DNA of 64,000 nt from Opitutaceae bacterium EW11 (GCA_003054665.1 QAYY01000014.1:62001-126000); one strand, 5' to 3'; counted from the stretch's first letter, positions 1 to 9,795 are shown. Notes: a model not told the origin generated them from the sequence alone. Made by a program: numbers and translations.

Positions 1-2
1 CC

Positions 3-791
3 GCGCTCGGCCGCGAGTATGCGGAGACAGAAGTGCGGGGTGTCTTGGACCGGACGCCGGCGTCCTCCCTCCATTTGATCGCTATCCGGCTAGTCGAGAG
101 TTGGCGCGATGCCGCCTGCGCCCCCGGCGTGATATCGGTCATCGAGCGTTTCACGTCGAAGCCGACATTCTTTCAACGAGTCTTCCGGAAGTTACCAGCC
201 GACAGCTCTGAGACGGTACGCCCGCGCAATGGTCTGCTCGTCGCGGCGGCGAGAATTGCGTTCATATACAGCGAGCCGGAGATGCTGCCAGCGCGATGGC
301 GAGCGGTTCTGCTGCGGGCACTCCAGGGCGATCGCGCAGGGTGTGATGCCGAAGCGGGATTGATGCTCTTCCTGTTGGATCCGATCCAGGGCATAGCGAA
401 GCTCAAGGCTAACCTCCGAAACAGGGTTCCAATCACTCGTTCCGAATCCGCCATTTTCCTGGGGATGATAGGCACATCAGACGCCATGCGAATACTTGTG
501 GAGAGCGCCGAAGGATCGCCCGACGATGGCGGCCATGAAGCGGCTTGCGTACTATCGCTGCTCGATCATCCGGCTGCGATCGCCGCCGCGGAACAGTGGA
601 CCCGTCGGAACGACGGCTACGAAGAATCCGAGGGCCGCGATGTGACGATTGGCGGCCGCACCATCAAAACGTGGAAAATGGATGAAGTGAGGCGTGCGTC
701 GATGCGGGAGCATATTCGCTATGGAATGGAGCGATTGAGAAGGGACTACGGCCTGCTGCTACTGCGGTGGAGCACGCCCCACGGAGGTTGA
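3..791 (+). CDS. HEAT-like alpha-helical protein, 5' end outside window
   Basis: The reading frame is open from the first bases of the window, so the gene probably begins upstream; the first internal start is a GTG at 33. The visible 250 or so residues are mostly helical, and around residues 150-200 they show short paired helices of HEAT type (for example the EAACVLSLLDHPAAIAAAEQW stretch begins with such a helix). No catalytic motif, signal peptide or membrane segment is visible. HEAT-like solenoids usually mediate protein contacts; the partner here is unknown. The next gene follows in the same direction 52 bases later, so the two may be co-transcribed. Function is not assigned. Confidence 0.55.
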   Translation, partial: ALGREYAETEVRGVLDRTPASSLHLIAIRLVESWRDAACAPGVISVIERFTSKPTFFQRVFRKLPADSSETVRPRNGLLVAAARIAFIYSEPEMLPARWRAVLLRALQGDRAGCDAEAGLMLFLLDPIQGIAKLKANLRNRVPITRSESAIFLGMIGTSDAMRILVESAEGSPDDGGHEAACVLSLLDHPAAIAAAEQWTRRNDGYEESEGRDVTIGGRTIKTWKMDEVRRASMREHIRYGMERLRRDYGLLLLRWSTPHGG

Positions 792-843
792 CAGAGCGGC
801 AAATGCGTTCGCATCACACCATAAGTGAGTCGATACTGCCAAC

Positions 844-1317
844 GTGAGAACACTCGATCTGCTGTTCAAAAGAGCACGCGGGCAAGCAGCTCGAGAAGAC
901 TACGTTGATTGGGCAACCGAGCTACTCGGCTCTGGCCGCGACGCACGAGCATTGATGAAGATCGCGGCGGATCCCGACATCGATGCTACTGAGCGTGACC
1001 GAGCTCTCGCCGAAGTGTTACCGGAACTTGGCTTCAGAATGCCGACTGACTCTCAGGATCTCATCGCGCTGCTTGAGGAGGAGTTGATCAAGGAATACTC
1101 AGATGGACTGATCTCTGGCATGGCCCTGATCCAGCGATGCTACGAGTTCTGGCGCCTGTCCGAGTATTCGCCGCGATTCCGACTTTGGCACGACCTCGGC
1201 GAGGACATTAGGCTGTCGGAAGAGGGCTACGGGCCGATTTTCTACGACCTGAGAATGGACGATCTGGAAGGCGGTATCCTGACTGTGCTACGAAAGGAGC
1301 ACCGCGTTCCAACATAA
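844..1317 (+). CDS. hypothetical acidic protein
   Basis: A GTG-initiated 157-residue protein with an acidic, soluble composition and no signal peptide. It contains a charged helical stretch (ALLEEELIKEYSDGLISG) and a C-terminal part rich in aromatic residues. I do not recognise a family. Small acidic single-domain proteins of this kind are common as immunity or regulatory proteins in accessory DNA, but nothing in the sequence proves that here. It lies just before a tRNA 3' fragment and may be the last gene of an element whose body lies to the left of this window. Confidence 0.5.
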   Translation: MRTLDLLFKRARGQAAREDYVDWATELLGSGRDARALMKIAADPDIDATERDRALAEVLPELGFRMPTDSQDLIALLEEELIKEYSDGLISGMALIQRCYEFWRLSEYSPRFRLWHDLGEDIRLSEEGYGPIFYDLRMDDLEGGILTVLRKEHRVPT

Positions 1318-1413
1318 CTGCCCAGTTCGTAGGCCGAAATCCATTTTCCTTCTTTCGAAACCACCAAAAACCACCAAATCGACGTCGCTCAGTTCCCTAC
1401 GAGGGAAGCAGAC

Positions 1414-1461
1414 CTTGAAAAACGCCGAGCGGCGCGGGTTCGAGTCCCGTACATCCCGCCA
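1414..1461 (+). tRNA. 3' fragment of a tRNA-Ser-like gene (integration scar)
   Basis: The bases run from an anticodon-loop-like CTTGAAA (which would give anticodon UGA) through a variable region and a good T arm (GCGGG-TTCGAGT-CCCGT) to ACATCCC-G-CCA. The encoded CCA and G discriminator fit serine tRNAs. No matching 5' half (acceptor GGGATGT and D arm) lies upstream, so this is only the 3' part. Tyrosine integrases often recombine in the anticodon loop or T arm and leave exactly such a fragment. By the usual layout the inserted element would lie to the left. The isotype is tentative because the variable arm is short. Confidence 0.6.
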
Positions 1462-1465
1462 ATTT

Positions 1466-1501
1466 GAAAACCTGTTAACCCTTAAATGGTAGCGGGTTTT
1501 C
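1466..1501 (+). terminator. hairpin after the tRNA fragment
   Basis: The arms GAAAACCTG (1466-1474) and CGGGTTTTC (1493-1501) pair over nine positions with one G-T wobble and an 18-base loop. It lies five bases after the tRNA 3' end and probably came along with the tRNA gene as its terminator. The loop is long and no T tract follows, so activity is uncertain. Confidence 0.4.
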
Positions 1502-1631
1502 TGCTTCAAAAATCTGCGTAACTGGGCAACAAGCCCACCCCTGCGCATGGCTGTTCACCGACGTTCATGAGGCAAAGAAACGCACGGCCGGACACGATAT
1601 CACGACGATGATGGGTCAGGCGTCTGCCAGC

Positions 1632-4600
1632 TTAAATTCGGGCGTCGAGGACGATCGACCGCACCACGGCCGGTGTCTCGGTTCCGTCATGTCGGCGCAC
1701 CAACTCAGCCAGTTCGTCGCGCGCAGCCACGACCGTTTTCGCCTTCATGCGCACCTTTCGCGTGTCGTTCGGATCGTTCCATTTTTTGCAGTCTGTCCAC
1801 ACGACCAAGTAGATCCCGTGCGTTTTCCCTGAACGTAGGAGGTAGTCGTCGACCAGTTGGTCTTGGTGCGCGGTCCGCACCTTCGGGTGCCAGCAACCCT
1901 TCACTTCGACGGAGATTTCCAAAGGCCGCACGTTCACAACATCGACGGCAACCGCCCGCACCTCGAAGTCGGTCCGCTTGTCCCACTGCACTTGCACTTC
2001 GCGCTGGATCGTAACCCCGCGCCCCGGCGCCAAGTCGGCCTGCAACCAGGTGGTAATGAGGCGGCTCATTTCCACTTCGTCGTGCGGAGAGTAGTAGCGC
2101 ACGCCATTGCGTCCCTTCCGCTCAGGCTTCCAGAAATTCCGGCGCCACGAATTGGGCTGGTTGGTGAGGTTGTCGTCCAGCCGCCGGAGCGATTCCAAGA
2201 CCAGCGCCAGCAGGTCACTCTCGTCCACGAGCAGCCGCGAGTTTGCTCGCCGCACGAGCGTCAGCACCGTCTCTGACGTCGGGGCGCGCCACGCAGCGCG
2301 TCGGCGCGCTACGATCGCCTCACGCCACCGCCAACGGATCCACAGGCGGTCCTTAGCGGGCACCGCGTTGGCAACCCGCAGGAGCGCGTCTACCGCCGCG
2401 TCCGTGCCGAGTGCCGCGAGGAGGCCGGGAAACTCATCCCGCAGTCGGGCAATTTCCATCCGTGGGGTCGGTGAACAGCTCCGACCGACGGGCGTCGGCG
2501 GGTCCTTTTCCGGCGGAAAAAGCTTCCGCATCTTCAAGTAGAGGTCGGCGAGCTGCTCCTCTTTCCCCGCGCCGAACTTCTCCAAGAATTTCCGCTGCTC
2601 GTTGCGATCGAAACGCAGGAAAACGCGATAGGCGAAGCGCGCATTCGCGCGTAGGACCGGCCACACCTCGTCCCACACTTCAAACAGCCGCCAGCTGGCG
2701 AGCACGGCGGTGGCTGTGACAAAGCGAAGTCCTGCGGTTTTGTCCGCCCGCAGAGCCCTCCATAATGCGAGCGCCGCGGGTAGGTCGTGCTCGGCGAGAT
2801 GCTGCTGGATACAGCCGACGGTCGTGGGATTCGTCACGTCGCGCGCCGTGAACCTGACCACGAAGTCCGCCAAGGCCTGGTCCCAGCACAGCGCGAACTC
2901 ACCGAGAGCAATGGTGAGGCCGTTGTCCTTCTTCGCTTGGCGCAGCACCTCCGACTTCAGCATTCGGCGCAACGTCGCGCCATCGAGTCGATACGCAATC
3001 GCCATCAGTTCCAAGTGATGCTCGTCTGCGTTGCTGAACTCGTCGTAGATGATCGGGAGCCAATATTTCCGGACGGCATCGCTCAACTCCTTCGACGCCT
3101 CGATTTCGTCCTTCACGAGGTAGATCGCCTTGTAGGCCCAGCGGTTGAACTCGCACAAACCTCCTGGCCGGTGTTTCGGGTTGCCCTTCACCTGGAGCAG
3201 GAACCGCCGAGCGCCTGCCACGATTTTTGCCCGCGTTGTCTTGTCGTGATGCTTCCACCCCGGCGACGTCCGCAGGTCGATCTTGTCTTCGTCGTCGGCG
3301 CGCTCTTGGCCACCGAGATAATACAGGTTCGATGCGAGATTGAGCCAATGAACTGGCTTGCCCACCGCGAGATGTGCCAGATCGCGGTTCCAGACATCAA
3401 CCGGATCGGCGCGCGGCTTCCCTTTCGTCCGCTCTTCTGCCTCCCGCTGCCACTTGAGGTGCTGCCGGTAGTCCGCCTGCGCTTTCTTCGTTTCGGGCGA
3501 GTTCAATTCCCACACACGCAGCAGCCACGCGAACGCCTTTTTCACCTCCAGCGATCGGTCGATCGCCGCCAGCAATTGATCCCAAAACGGCACGTGCAGG
3601 TCGCTGTTGTAGGTCCGTAATGCGAGCTGCGCATACGCGTTCCGCCGCCGCGGCGAACCCAGTTGGGCCCGCTCCAAAAACCGAGGGAAATCCTCGGTGA
3701 GCGTGAGCTCGGACATCCGCCACGAACGGTCCTCCTCGTCCTTCGCCGAGCAATCGATCATGTCGGCGACAAATTCGAGCCGCAGCGCAGCATTGGCCCG
3801 CAGGGTTGTGTCCAACCGCGGTCCTTTCTCGTGCGTGGGCGGGAGGAATCCGTCCTGCAGAAAGCCTCGCCGGGCTCGCCACCACACGCGCGCCAGGAGT
3901 CGTCGGATCCGGGGCTCCCCGATGCGCGCCAGACCGAGATCATGCGCTTGTCGGACGAGCGGATGATAGCGGCTCAAGGTGTCGAAGCACCCGTTCCACC
4001 GCAGGCATCCGCGGAGGAGCGCTTCCGCATCCCCGGCCACCGCGTGCTGCGCGAGTATGTGCCCGCCCGTGTCCCGCTTTTGCAGGGCGCCGTCGGCGAA
4101 CGACAGCGCCTGGGTGAGGCTCCAGCCATGTTCCATCAACGCATGTAGGATCGACAACTGCACTCCCGCCGCGAGCGGCTGTGCTCGTTTCGCCTTCAGG
4201 AAACGCTCCAGCTTCGGCAGCGAGGCGTCATCCATCATGTCATCGAGCGATGCTGCCGCGCGTGAGCACATGCCATCCTTCGGATCGCGGAGGCACGCGA
4301 TCGCGTCGTCGACCAACTCGGCCACGTTGCAGGCTTCCGTGATCGCAAACGCCATCCGGCGCACGACGTGGTTTGTCGTGCGGTCGCGAATGAACGGTCG
4401 CAATTGCTGCGCGAGGCCCGGATGCTTCAGGGTGTGATAGAACCGCTCGAGTCCGCGGGCGTCGAACAACTGCTCATCATGCGCCCGAGCTAGCACGGCG
4501 TCCACGATCGCGGCCCGGGCCGTCTCCTTCAAAGCCGAGACGTCGCTGCGCAGGAGCGTTTCCGGGTCGTGCGCTAGCAAGTGCTGGAGGAATTCTTCGG

Positions 4601-5894
4601 AGTCGGCCGACATCCACGCCGCCAGCTCCGCGAGGTGCGGATAAACAAATTCGCCATGCCGGTCCTTCTGGCAGAGGAGCGAACGCTTCTGCGGAAATGG
4701 TAGGTCGCGGAGGTATTCCGCGGCGAGGCTCTCCGCGAAGGTCTGGTGGTAGAAACCGACGCGGCCTGTCTCACGCGGCCAGAACAGCGGCGACTCAAGA
4801 ACGACCGTCACGAAGGTCGGTGTCACATTGAAGTCGCTCGCGCCTACGTGATCGTCGGCGGCGCAGATTTCATCGACCGTTAGGTCGGACGCCGCAGCCT
4901 TGACTGCCTGGCCAGTCCAGATCGCCGACCGTCCGCAGACCAGCATCAACGCCGCGATGCGTCCGGCCACGCGTTGCCTGATCGCGGGCGTCACCTGCAG
5001 GCTCGGCGATGGCTGATGCTTCAACCGGATCCGCCGCGCTTCGTCCGGATCGAGACAAAGGTGGAGGCAGAACTTACGATAGAGTTCGCGATGCGTCTTC
5101 GAGAACCCGCCGCCGCTCCGATACTCGTGCAGCAGCATCTTCAACGTGAGCGGCCGCGTCGCGAGTCCGTGTAACTGGTGCCGTCGCACCGCCCGGATAA
5201 AATCCACCACGGCCCGCGATCCCTTGCCCGTAAGCACCGTCTCCGCCGCGAGCCGCGCGTCGCGGTCCCGCAGTGGGCACAACTCGAAAACGCCGGCCAC
5301 GCCCTTGGTCCGCCACAGCCCCATCAACCGCTGGCCCTCGCTCCGCGGCCATTCTAGCGACCGACAAGCCAGGATTACCTGCAGCCGATCGACCGGTTCC
5401 TCGCGCAGCAGCCCGGTCAGATAATCAACGAAACCAGGAATCTTGATCAGGCCCTCGTCGATCCCGTCGACAACGAGCGTCAACGTGCCGGTGCCGCTCC
5501 GCCACGCGGTCCACACCGCCGACTGCAACGTCATCTCCTTGAACCGGCCTGTATCCGGCACATCCCTAAATTCGACGTGGAGCCGATTCGCCGCCGGCAA
5601 CGGTTCGTAGTGAGACCGCAGCGCCTGGCTTTTGCCCATGCCGGGCTCACCGCAGAGAACCTGGCAGCCCGGCGCTACCTCGAGAAGCTGGGCAGTGGTT
5701 TTCAGATGCTTGTGCTGATGCTTTCCGACGATGCTGTCCTCCGGATCTTCGAGGAAGCCGGGCGAGCCATCCAAACTGGACCCCATGACGATGTGACCGT
5801 CCTGCGGCACCCAAAACCGCGTCCACGGGAAAATCATTTCCTCGATATTTTCGAGATTCGTCGACGCGGAAGAATTGCCGGAGCCTGCTGCCAT
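1632..5894 (-). CDS. NACHT/STAND ATPase with C-terminal PD-(D/E)XK-like nuclease motif
   Basis: A predicted protein of about 1420 residues. Near the N terminus it has a Walker A GEPGMGKS (about 82-89) and a NACHT-style Walker B LTLVVDGIDE (about 138-147). A long helical region of solenoid type follows. Near the C terminus there is an E ... TDFEV ... ISVEVKG pattern with the EVK at about residue 1330, as in PD-(D/E)XK nucleases. STAND ATPases of this shape act as switches that oligomerise on sensing a trigger; many bacterial ones defend against phage. Here the nuclease-like part is C-terminal, where known Avs proteins usually carry the sensor. The start is uncertain: ATGs at 5975, 5894 and 5837 are possible, and none has a good ribosome site. 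It is divergent from the Avs-like gene at 6054. Confidence 0.75.
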   Translation of the reverse strand: MAAGSGNSSASTNLENIEEMIFPWTRFWVPQDGHIVMGSSLDGSPGFLEDPEDSIVGKHQHKHLKTTAQLLEVAPGCQVLCGEPGMGKSQALRSHYEPLPAANRLHVEFRDVPDTGRFKEMTLQSAVWTAWRSGTGTLTLVVDGIDEGLIKIPGFVDYLTGLLREEPVDRLQVILACRSLEWPRSEGQRLMGLWRTKGVAGVFELCPLRDRDARLAAETVLTGKGSRAVVDFIRAVRRHQLHGLATRPLTLKMLLHEYRSGGGFSKTHRELYRKFCLHLCLDPDEARRIRLKHQPSPSLQVTPAIRQRVAGRIAALMLVCGRSAIWTGQAVKAAASDLTVDEICAADDHVGASDFNVTPTFVTVVLESPLFWPRETGRVGFYHQTFAESLAAEYLRDLPFPQKRSLLCQKDRHGEFVYPHLAELAAWMSADSEEFLQHLLAHDPETLLRSDVSALKETARAAIVDAVLARAHDEQLFDARGLERFYHTLKHPGLAQQLRPFIRDRTTNHVVRRMAFAITEACNVAELVDDAIACLRDPKDGMCSRAAASLDDMMDDASLPKLERFLKAKRAQPLAAGVQLSILHALMEHGWSLTQALSFADGALQKRDTGGHILAQHAVAGDAEALLRGCLRWNGCFDTLSRYHPLVRQAHDLGLARIGEPRIRRLLARVWWRARRGFLQDGFLPPTHEKGPRLDTTLRANAALRLEFVADMIDCSAKDEEDRSWRMSELTLTEDFPRFLERAQLGSPRRRNAYAQLALRTYNSDLHVPFWDQLLAAIDRSLEVKKAFAWLLRVWELNSPETKKAQADYRQHLKWQREAEERTKGKPRADPVDVWNRDLAHLAVGKPVHWLNLASNLYYLGGQERADDEDKIDLRTSPGWKHHDKTTRAKIVAGARRFLLQVKGNPKHRPGGLCEFNRWAYKAIYLVKDEIEASKELSDAVRKYWLPIIYDEFSNADEHHLELMAIAYRLDGATLRRMLKSEVLRQAKKDNGLTIALGEFALCWDQALADFVVRFTARDVTNPTTVGCIQQHLAEHDLPAALALWRALRADKTAGLRFVTATAVLASWRLFEVWDEVWPVLRANARFAYRVFLRFDRNEQRKFLEKFGAGKEEQLADLYLKMRKLFPPEKDPPTPVGRSCSPTPRMEIARLRDEFPGLLAALGTDAAVDALLRVANAVPAKDRLWIRWRWREAIVARRRAAWRAPTSETVLTLVRRANSRLLVDESDLLALVLESLRRLDDNLTNQPNSWRRNFWKPERKGRNGVRYYSPHDEVEMSRLITTWLQADLAPGRGVTIQREVQVQWDKRTDFEVRAVAVDVVNVRPLEISVEVKGCWHPKVRTAHQDQLVDDYLLRSGKTHGIYLVVWTDCKKWNDPNDTRKVRMKAKTVVAARDELAELVRRHDGTETPAVVRSIVLDARI

Positions 5895-6053
5895 CGTCGT
5901 GCATACTACGACGCTCTGCGGCCGAGGCGAGTCACCTCGCACGCGGCCACAAGATGGGATCCCACTTCGCCTCATCCGCGAAAGGATTGGGATGGTGATT
6001 GATATTTCCTGAAATAGTTTGCCCAGCAATGCTGCCGCATACGCGGTAGAGCC

Positions 6054-9000
6054 ATGTCCAACTTGAACGAGATTACAGCGGCTGACGTGGAGCACTCCTT
6101 CGGGGTCGCCACCGAATCCGGCAGATTCGCGAGCCTGTGCAACGCGCTCCTCGCCGCCAAGGCTGCGTCGGCTGCGGTCGGCTATCCGGCCCTCTCTGAG
6201 AAGCCAGGCGCCGATGGATCGTTCGATGGCGAATGGACTCTTTCATCGGACGCAGGAACGGTGGGCGGCCTCGCTATTCCCGGCTGGAATGTCTTTCAGT
6301 TTAAGGCTCGGAGCATCGCCGGGCAAACGCGGTCGCAGGTCGTTTCCAAGCTGAAATCCTCGCTAAAGGGAGCAGCAATCGAATTGACGAAACGGCTGAG
6401 CACCGCGAACAAGAATCCAAGTCACTACGCCCTCTTCACGAACCTGCAATTGGGCCTCGCCACGCCGACGGAGACCGCTGCGGGGGCCACGCTTTCGAAA
6501 GATCGTGAGGAACTGGAGGCCGCGATCCGCGACGGCTCGCCGGGGGACTTGGCCGTTACGATCATCGATGCCGGCAATATTGCGGCCGAGCTCAATGCCA
6601 ACGCTGCGCTCAAGCTTACATATTTCGCGCCGGGGATCGCGACGACTTGGGAGGACAAGTGGAATGCGGAGCGGGCAACGTCGGGACAGGATCATCTGAT
6701 CCCGTTGATAGGACGGGACGACGTGCTCAAGGAGTGTGCGAGTTGGCTGGCCGACGATGCCGTGCGGATCATCGCGCTCGATGGAGCCAACGGCATGGGA
6801 AAGACGCGGCTGGCGTTAGAGGCCACCCGCGTCCACCGCAGCCGCACGACTGTCGTGGAGGCGGCCGACGAATTTGAGCGCCTCCCGCTGGCGGCACTCG
6901 CCGTAGCTCCGGTGCCTCGTATCTTCATACTCGAGGACCCAGATGCCGATCAGGCCAAGCGTATCGCGACGATGGTGATGGCTCAACCGCGTCTCAAACT
7001 GATCATCACGCTGCCGACTCGCGACAAGGCTCCTTGGTTCTCCGCCAACGAAACGGGGATGAAGTATCACTCACTCGCGCCGTTGGAGCGCGACCCGGCC
7101 GCCAAGCTGCTGAAGGCCGCGAATCCGAACATCGACGGCAGCGTGGCAGACTGGATTCACCAGAGCGCGGGCGGTATACCGTTTGTAATTCTCAATGCGG
7201 CTCACTACGGCAATGAACTGCGCGACAAGGTTGGCACACTGAAGCAAGTTTTGGCGCAAAAGTTCATCGCGCGGATCGAAAAGGAAATCGGCCCCGAAGG
7301 GGTGGATGCCCTCCGGCTCATCAGCCCGCTGCAATGGACCCTCGTGGCAGGAGAGAAAAGCGAATTGCCGACGCTTGCAGAGATATTCCGCCCAAATCTC
7401 GCGGTCCCGCGCATCTTGGAGTTGATCGACCGCCTTGCCCGGATGGGATTCGCCGGCCGTCGGGGCGAATACAGGACGGTCACCCCGCCGATCTTCGCCT
7501 CGGCCTTGGCCGAGAACGTCTTTGCTGCGGTGCCTACAATCGTGCGCGCGTTATTCGATCGAGCAACGGATGACGGTCGTCGTCGTCTGCTGGAGCGGGT
7601 CGTTACCCTTGAACTCAGCGATGTCGAACCGTTCTGGACGCATGTGTTCGAGCGCTGCGGCGCCAACGCGGAGAAGGTCCTTGCTCACGCAGGCATGTTT
7701 CATCCGTTGGCCCGCGCCAACCCGCTCGCGACGGCTCGCTGCCTCGAACGGAACGTGGCCGAATTGGTGCAGATTTACTCCGGCCACGCGAATTCTACGG
7801 CAATCAGTCACCTAACCACGGCGACTCGCGAGCTAATCTATCATGATCGCACCTGCGCCGCCGGCATGCGCATCATGCAGGTTCTGGCAATCGGTCTTCC
7901 CGACGGATCGGCGGACCGGCATTTCCACGATGCCTTCGTGCACTGGTTCTATTCTTTCCCGCTGCCGTATTCGGAGCGACTCGACTGGTTGAAGCGTCTC
8001 CTCGGATCGACCAATCCCGCCGAGCGCCAGCTTGGCGCAGAAGCCCTGGAGCACGCGACTTCGATCCCGCATACTATGTCGGGCTACGAGGTGACTGCGC
8101 GCCGGATGGGAGCGGCTCCCGTCTCTCGACTATGGTCCGAAGTGCACGACTACCTCGAAGGCATCTTCAGCCTTCGGTTCCAGCATCTCGCCGATTCCGA
8201 TAGAATCATCGCGAGCTCGATGGCGAAGGGCCTCACCAACGCTCTGACTCGCCTTGCCGACTTTCTTCCGCCCGAGCGCACGATCAAGGTCTTGGGCGCG
8301 TTCATGCAACTCTACCGCGGTGGAGCGGTATCGGCGGCACCGGTCGACGTTCGCCGCCTCCTCGAATTCACGTCGTCCTCCTATGGCGAGAAGCAGCAAC
8401 GAGCGGAAGCGCAGCACCGGCCCCGATGGGACGCGCCCCTCGCGCAGCTTGAGATCTGGCGCAAGGAATTCGATGAAGGGCCGTTCGCACTGCGCTTCAA
8501 ACTCGCGGTCGCCCGCGTGCACGATTGGAAGGAGGTGGAATTCGAAGATCGGAAAATGAGTGCCAATGACATGCGCGCCCGACAACTCGCCCGCGAGGTC
8601 ATCACCAACCCAACTCTCATGACGGAGGAGTTGTGGCAGTTGAGCGAGAGTCCCGAAGCGTGGACCTTCCATCCGTTCATTGCCGCGCTTTGTGAATACG
8701 ACGCCGAACGCAAGTTCTTGCCTCTGCTGGAGGCGCGCGCCCAGCGGGCTGCCGGTGAGCGCAACCTCGCGACCTACCTCGTGGTGCTGAATCAAAGCGA
8801 CGCGAACCTCGCTCGCGCACGATTCGACGCGCTGGCCCTGACTTTGCCCAAATCTGCGCTTCTCGCCATTATGGACATGTTCCGGCATCCGCCGGAGCAC
8901 CGACAATTGCTTAGGCTCTGGATGGCAGAAAAGAGCGTCACGCCGGAGGCGGTCGGCATTAGCCTCGGTCGCCGGAGCATGGACGATGTGCCGCCCGATG

Positions 9001-9791
9001 AACTGGCCGCCATCTTGGAATATGTAGCAACCGATCCGAACACCGACCAGCAAGTGATACACGTCCTGAGCAGCTACGTGTATCGCGACAAGCCGCTGCC
9101 GCGGGAGTTGTTTCCTCTCGCCCTCCGCTTGCTCAAATCAATCAAGTGCTCGAACAACGTGCATTACGAATGCTCAGTCGTGGCGGTCGCGATCTCGCGC
9201 ACCCACAAGGAAACGGCCTTTGCGCTCTTCCATGACCAGGTGACGAACATACACAGCGCCGCGAACTACCCACTCGACGACCATTGGGACCCGCTAGGGC
9301 GCTTCAAGGCCCACAATTTTTGGGAACATCTCGTCGCGACGTGGCCCGACGATGCCTATCGCGCGTTGCTCGGCTTGAAGGGTATCGACTTCAACGAAGT
9401 CAGTGGGCCGCTCCTTAATCTGACCAAGCATCGCGAGATCCTGTTTCAGTTGTGCAAGGACGTCGTAGCCGCGCGGTTTTTCGCCGCTCGTCTCGGCGGC
9501 GCGCAGGAGGGTTTCTTCGATCTCGCCTACGCGTTGCTATCGCTTCATCCCGCCGATGCCGAACTGCGCCAAGCTCTGATTGTGGCCGCGATGTCGGAGA
9601 GCTTTGATCAGTCCTTCAGTGCGGATCATTTCCGCCAGGTAGTGGCGCGGCTCGAAACGCGCCTCAAGGACACGACTACGCCGACGCAGCACCGGTCTTG
9701 GTTGGAATCCGCCCGCGAGCGGGCGCTGGATGGTCGTAGGGAAGAGGAAAGAATGTGGGGCACCATCGACCAGCGGCCCGATTGGGATTAG
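6054..9791 (+). CDS. Avs-like protein: N-terminal Mrr-like nuclease, STAND ATPase, helical C-terminal part
   Basis: A protein of 1245 residues. Residues 1-190 resemble an Mrr-type PD-(D/E)XK nuclease: PGADGSFDGEW (51-61) is followed by WNVFQFKA (78-85) and a HYALFTN strand (124-130). A P-loop ATPase follows with Walker A GANGMGKT (244-251) and Walker B IFILEDPD (290-297). The remaining 800 or so residues are helical and repeat-like, a plausible sensor. This order, nuclease then STAND ATPase then long C-terminal sensor, is that of Avs antiphage proteins, which bind a phage protein and then cut DNA. The protein is shorter than well-known Avs members, and the sensor specificity cannot be read. 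The ATG at 6054 is the only early start. The gene is convergent with the AlbA_2 gene. Confidence 0.75.
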   Translation: MSNLNEITAADVEHSFGVATESGRFASLCNALLAAKAASAAVGYPALSEKPGADGSFDGEWTLSSDAGTVGGLAIPGWNVFQFKARSIAGQTRSQVVSKLKSSLKGAAIELTKRLSTANKNPSHYALFTNLQLGLATPTETAAGATLSKDREELEAAIRDGSPGDLAVTIIDAGNIAAELNANAALKLTYFAPGIATTWEDKWNAERATSGQDHLIPLIGRDDVLKECASWLADDAVRIIALDGANGMGKTRLALEATRVHRSRTTVVEAADEFERLPLAALAVAPVPRIFILEDPDADQAKRIATMVMAQPRLKLIITLPTRDKAPWFSANETGMKYHSLAPLERDPAAKLLKAANPNIDGSVADWIHQSAGGIPFVILNAAHYGNELRDKVGTLKQVLAQKFIARIEKEIGPEGVDALRLISPLQWTLVAGEKSELPTLAEIFRPNLAVPRILELIDRLARMGFAGRRGEYRTVTPPIFASALAENVFAAVPTIVRALFDRATDDGRRRLLERVVTLELSDVEPFWTHVFERCGANAEKVLAHAGMFHPLARANPLATARCLERNVAELVQIYSGHANSTAISHLTTATRELIYHDRTCAAGMRIMQVLAIGLPDGSADRHFHDAFVHWFYSFPLPYSERLDWLKRLLGSTNPAERQLGAEALEHATSIPHTMSGYEVTARRMGAAPVSRLWSEVHDYLEGIFSLRFQHLADSDRIIASSMAKGLTNALTRLADFLPPERTIKVLGAFMQLYRGGAVSAAPVDVRRLLEFTSSSYGEKQQRAEAQHRPRWDAPLAQLEIWRKEFDEGPFALRFKLAVARVHDWKEVEFEDRKMSANDMRARQLAREVITNPTLMTEELWQLSESPEAWTFHPFIAALCEYDAERKFLPLLEARAQRAAGERNLATYLVVLNQSDANLARARFDALALTLPKSALLAIMDMFRHPPEHRQLLRLWMAEKSVTPEAVGISLGRRSMDDVPPDELAAILEYVATDPNTDQQVIHVLSSYVYRDKPLPRELFPLALRLLKSIKCSNNVHYECSVVAVAISRTHKETAFALFHDQVTNIHSAANYPLDDHWDPLGRFKAHNFWEHLVATWPDDAYRALLGLKGIDFNEVSGPLLNLTKHREILFQLCKDVVAARFFAARLGGAQEGFFDLAYALLSLHPADAELRQALIVAAMSESFDQSFSADHFRQVVARLETRLKDTTTPTQHRSWLESARERALDGRREEERMWGTIDQRPDWD

Positions 9792-9795
9792 CGCG

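Noticed and set aside
1414-1461. tmRNA 3' end
   Set aside because: The base before CCA is G rather than A, and no tmRNA body lies upstream.
1288-1548. Minus-strand protein containing RDVRDSNPRRS
   Set aside because: This translation is the well-known false ORF over a tRNA 3' end; the DNA is the tRNA fragment at 1414-1461.
2787-3620. Plus-strand ORF of 277 codons
   Set aside because: Antisense shadow of the NACHT gene.
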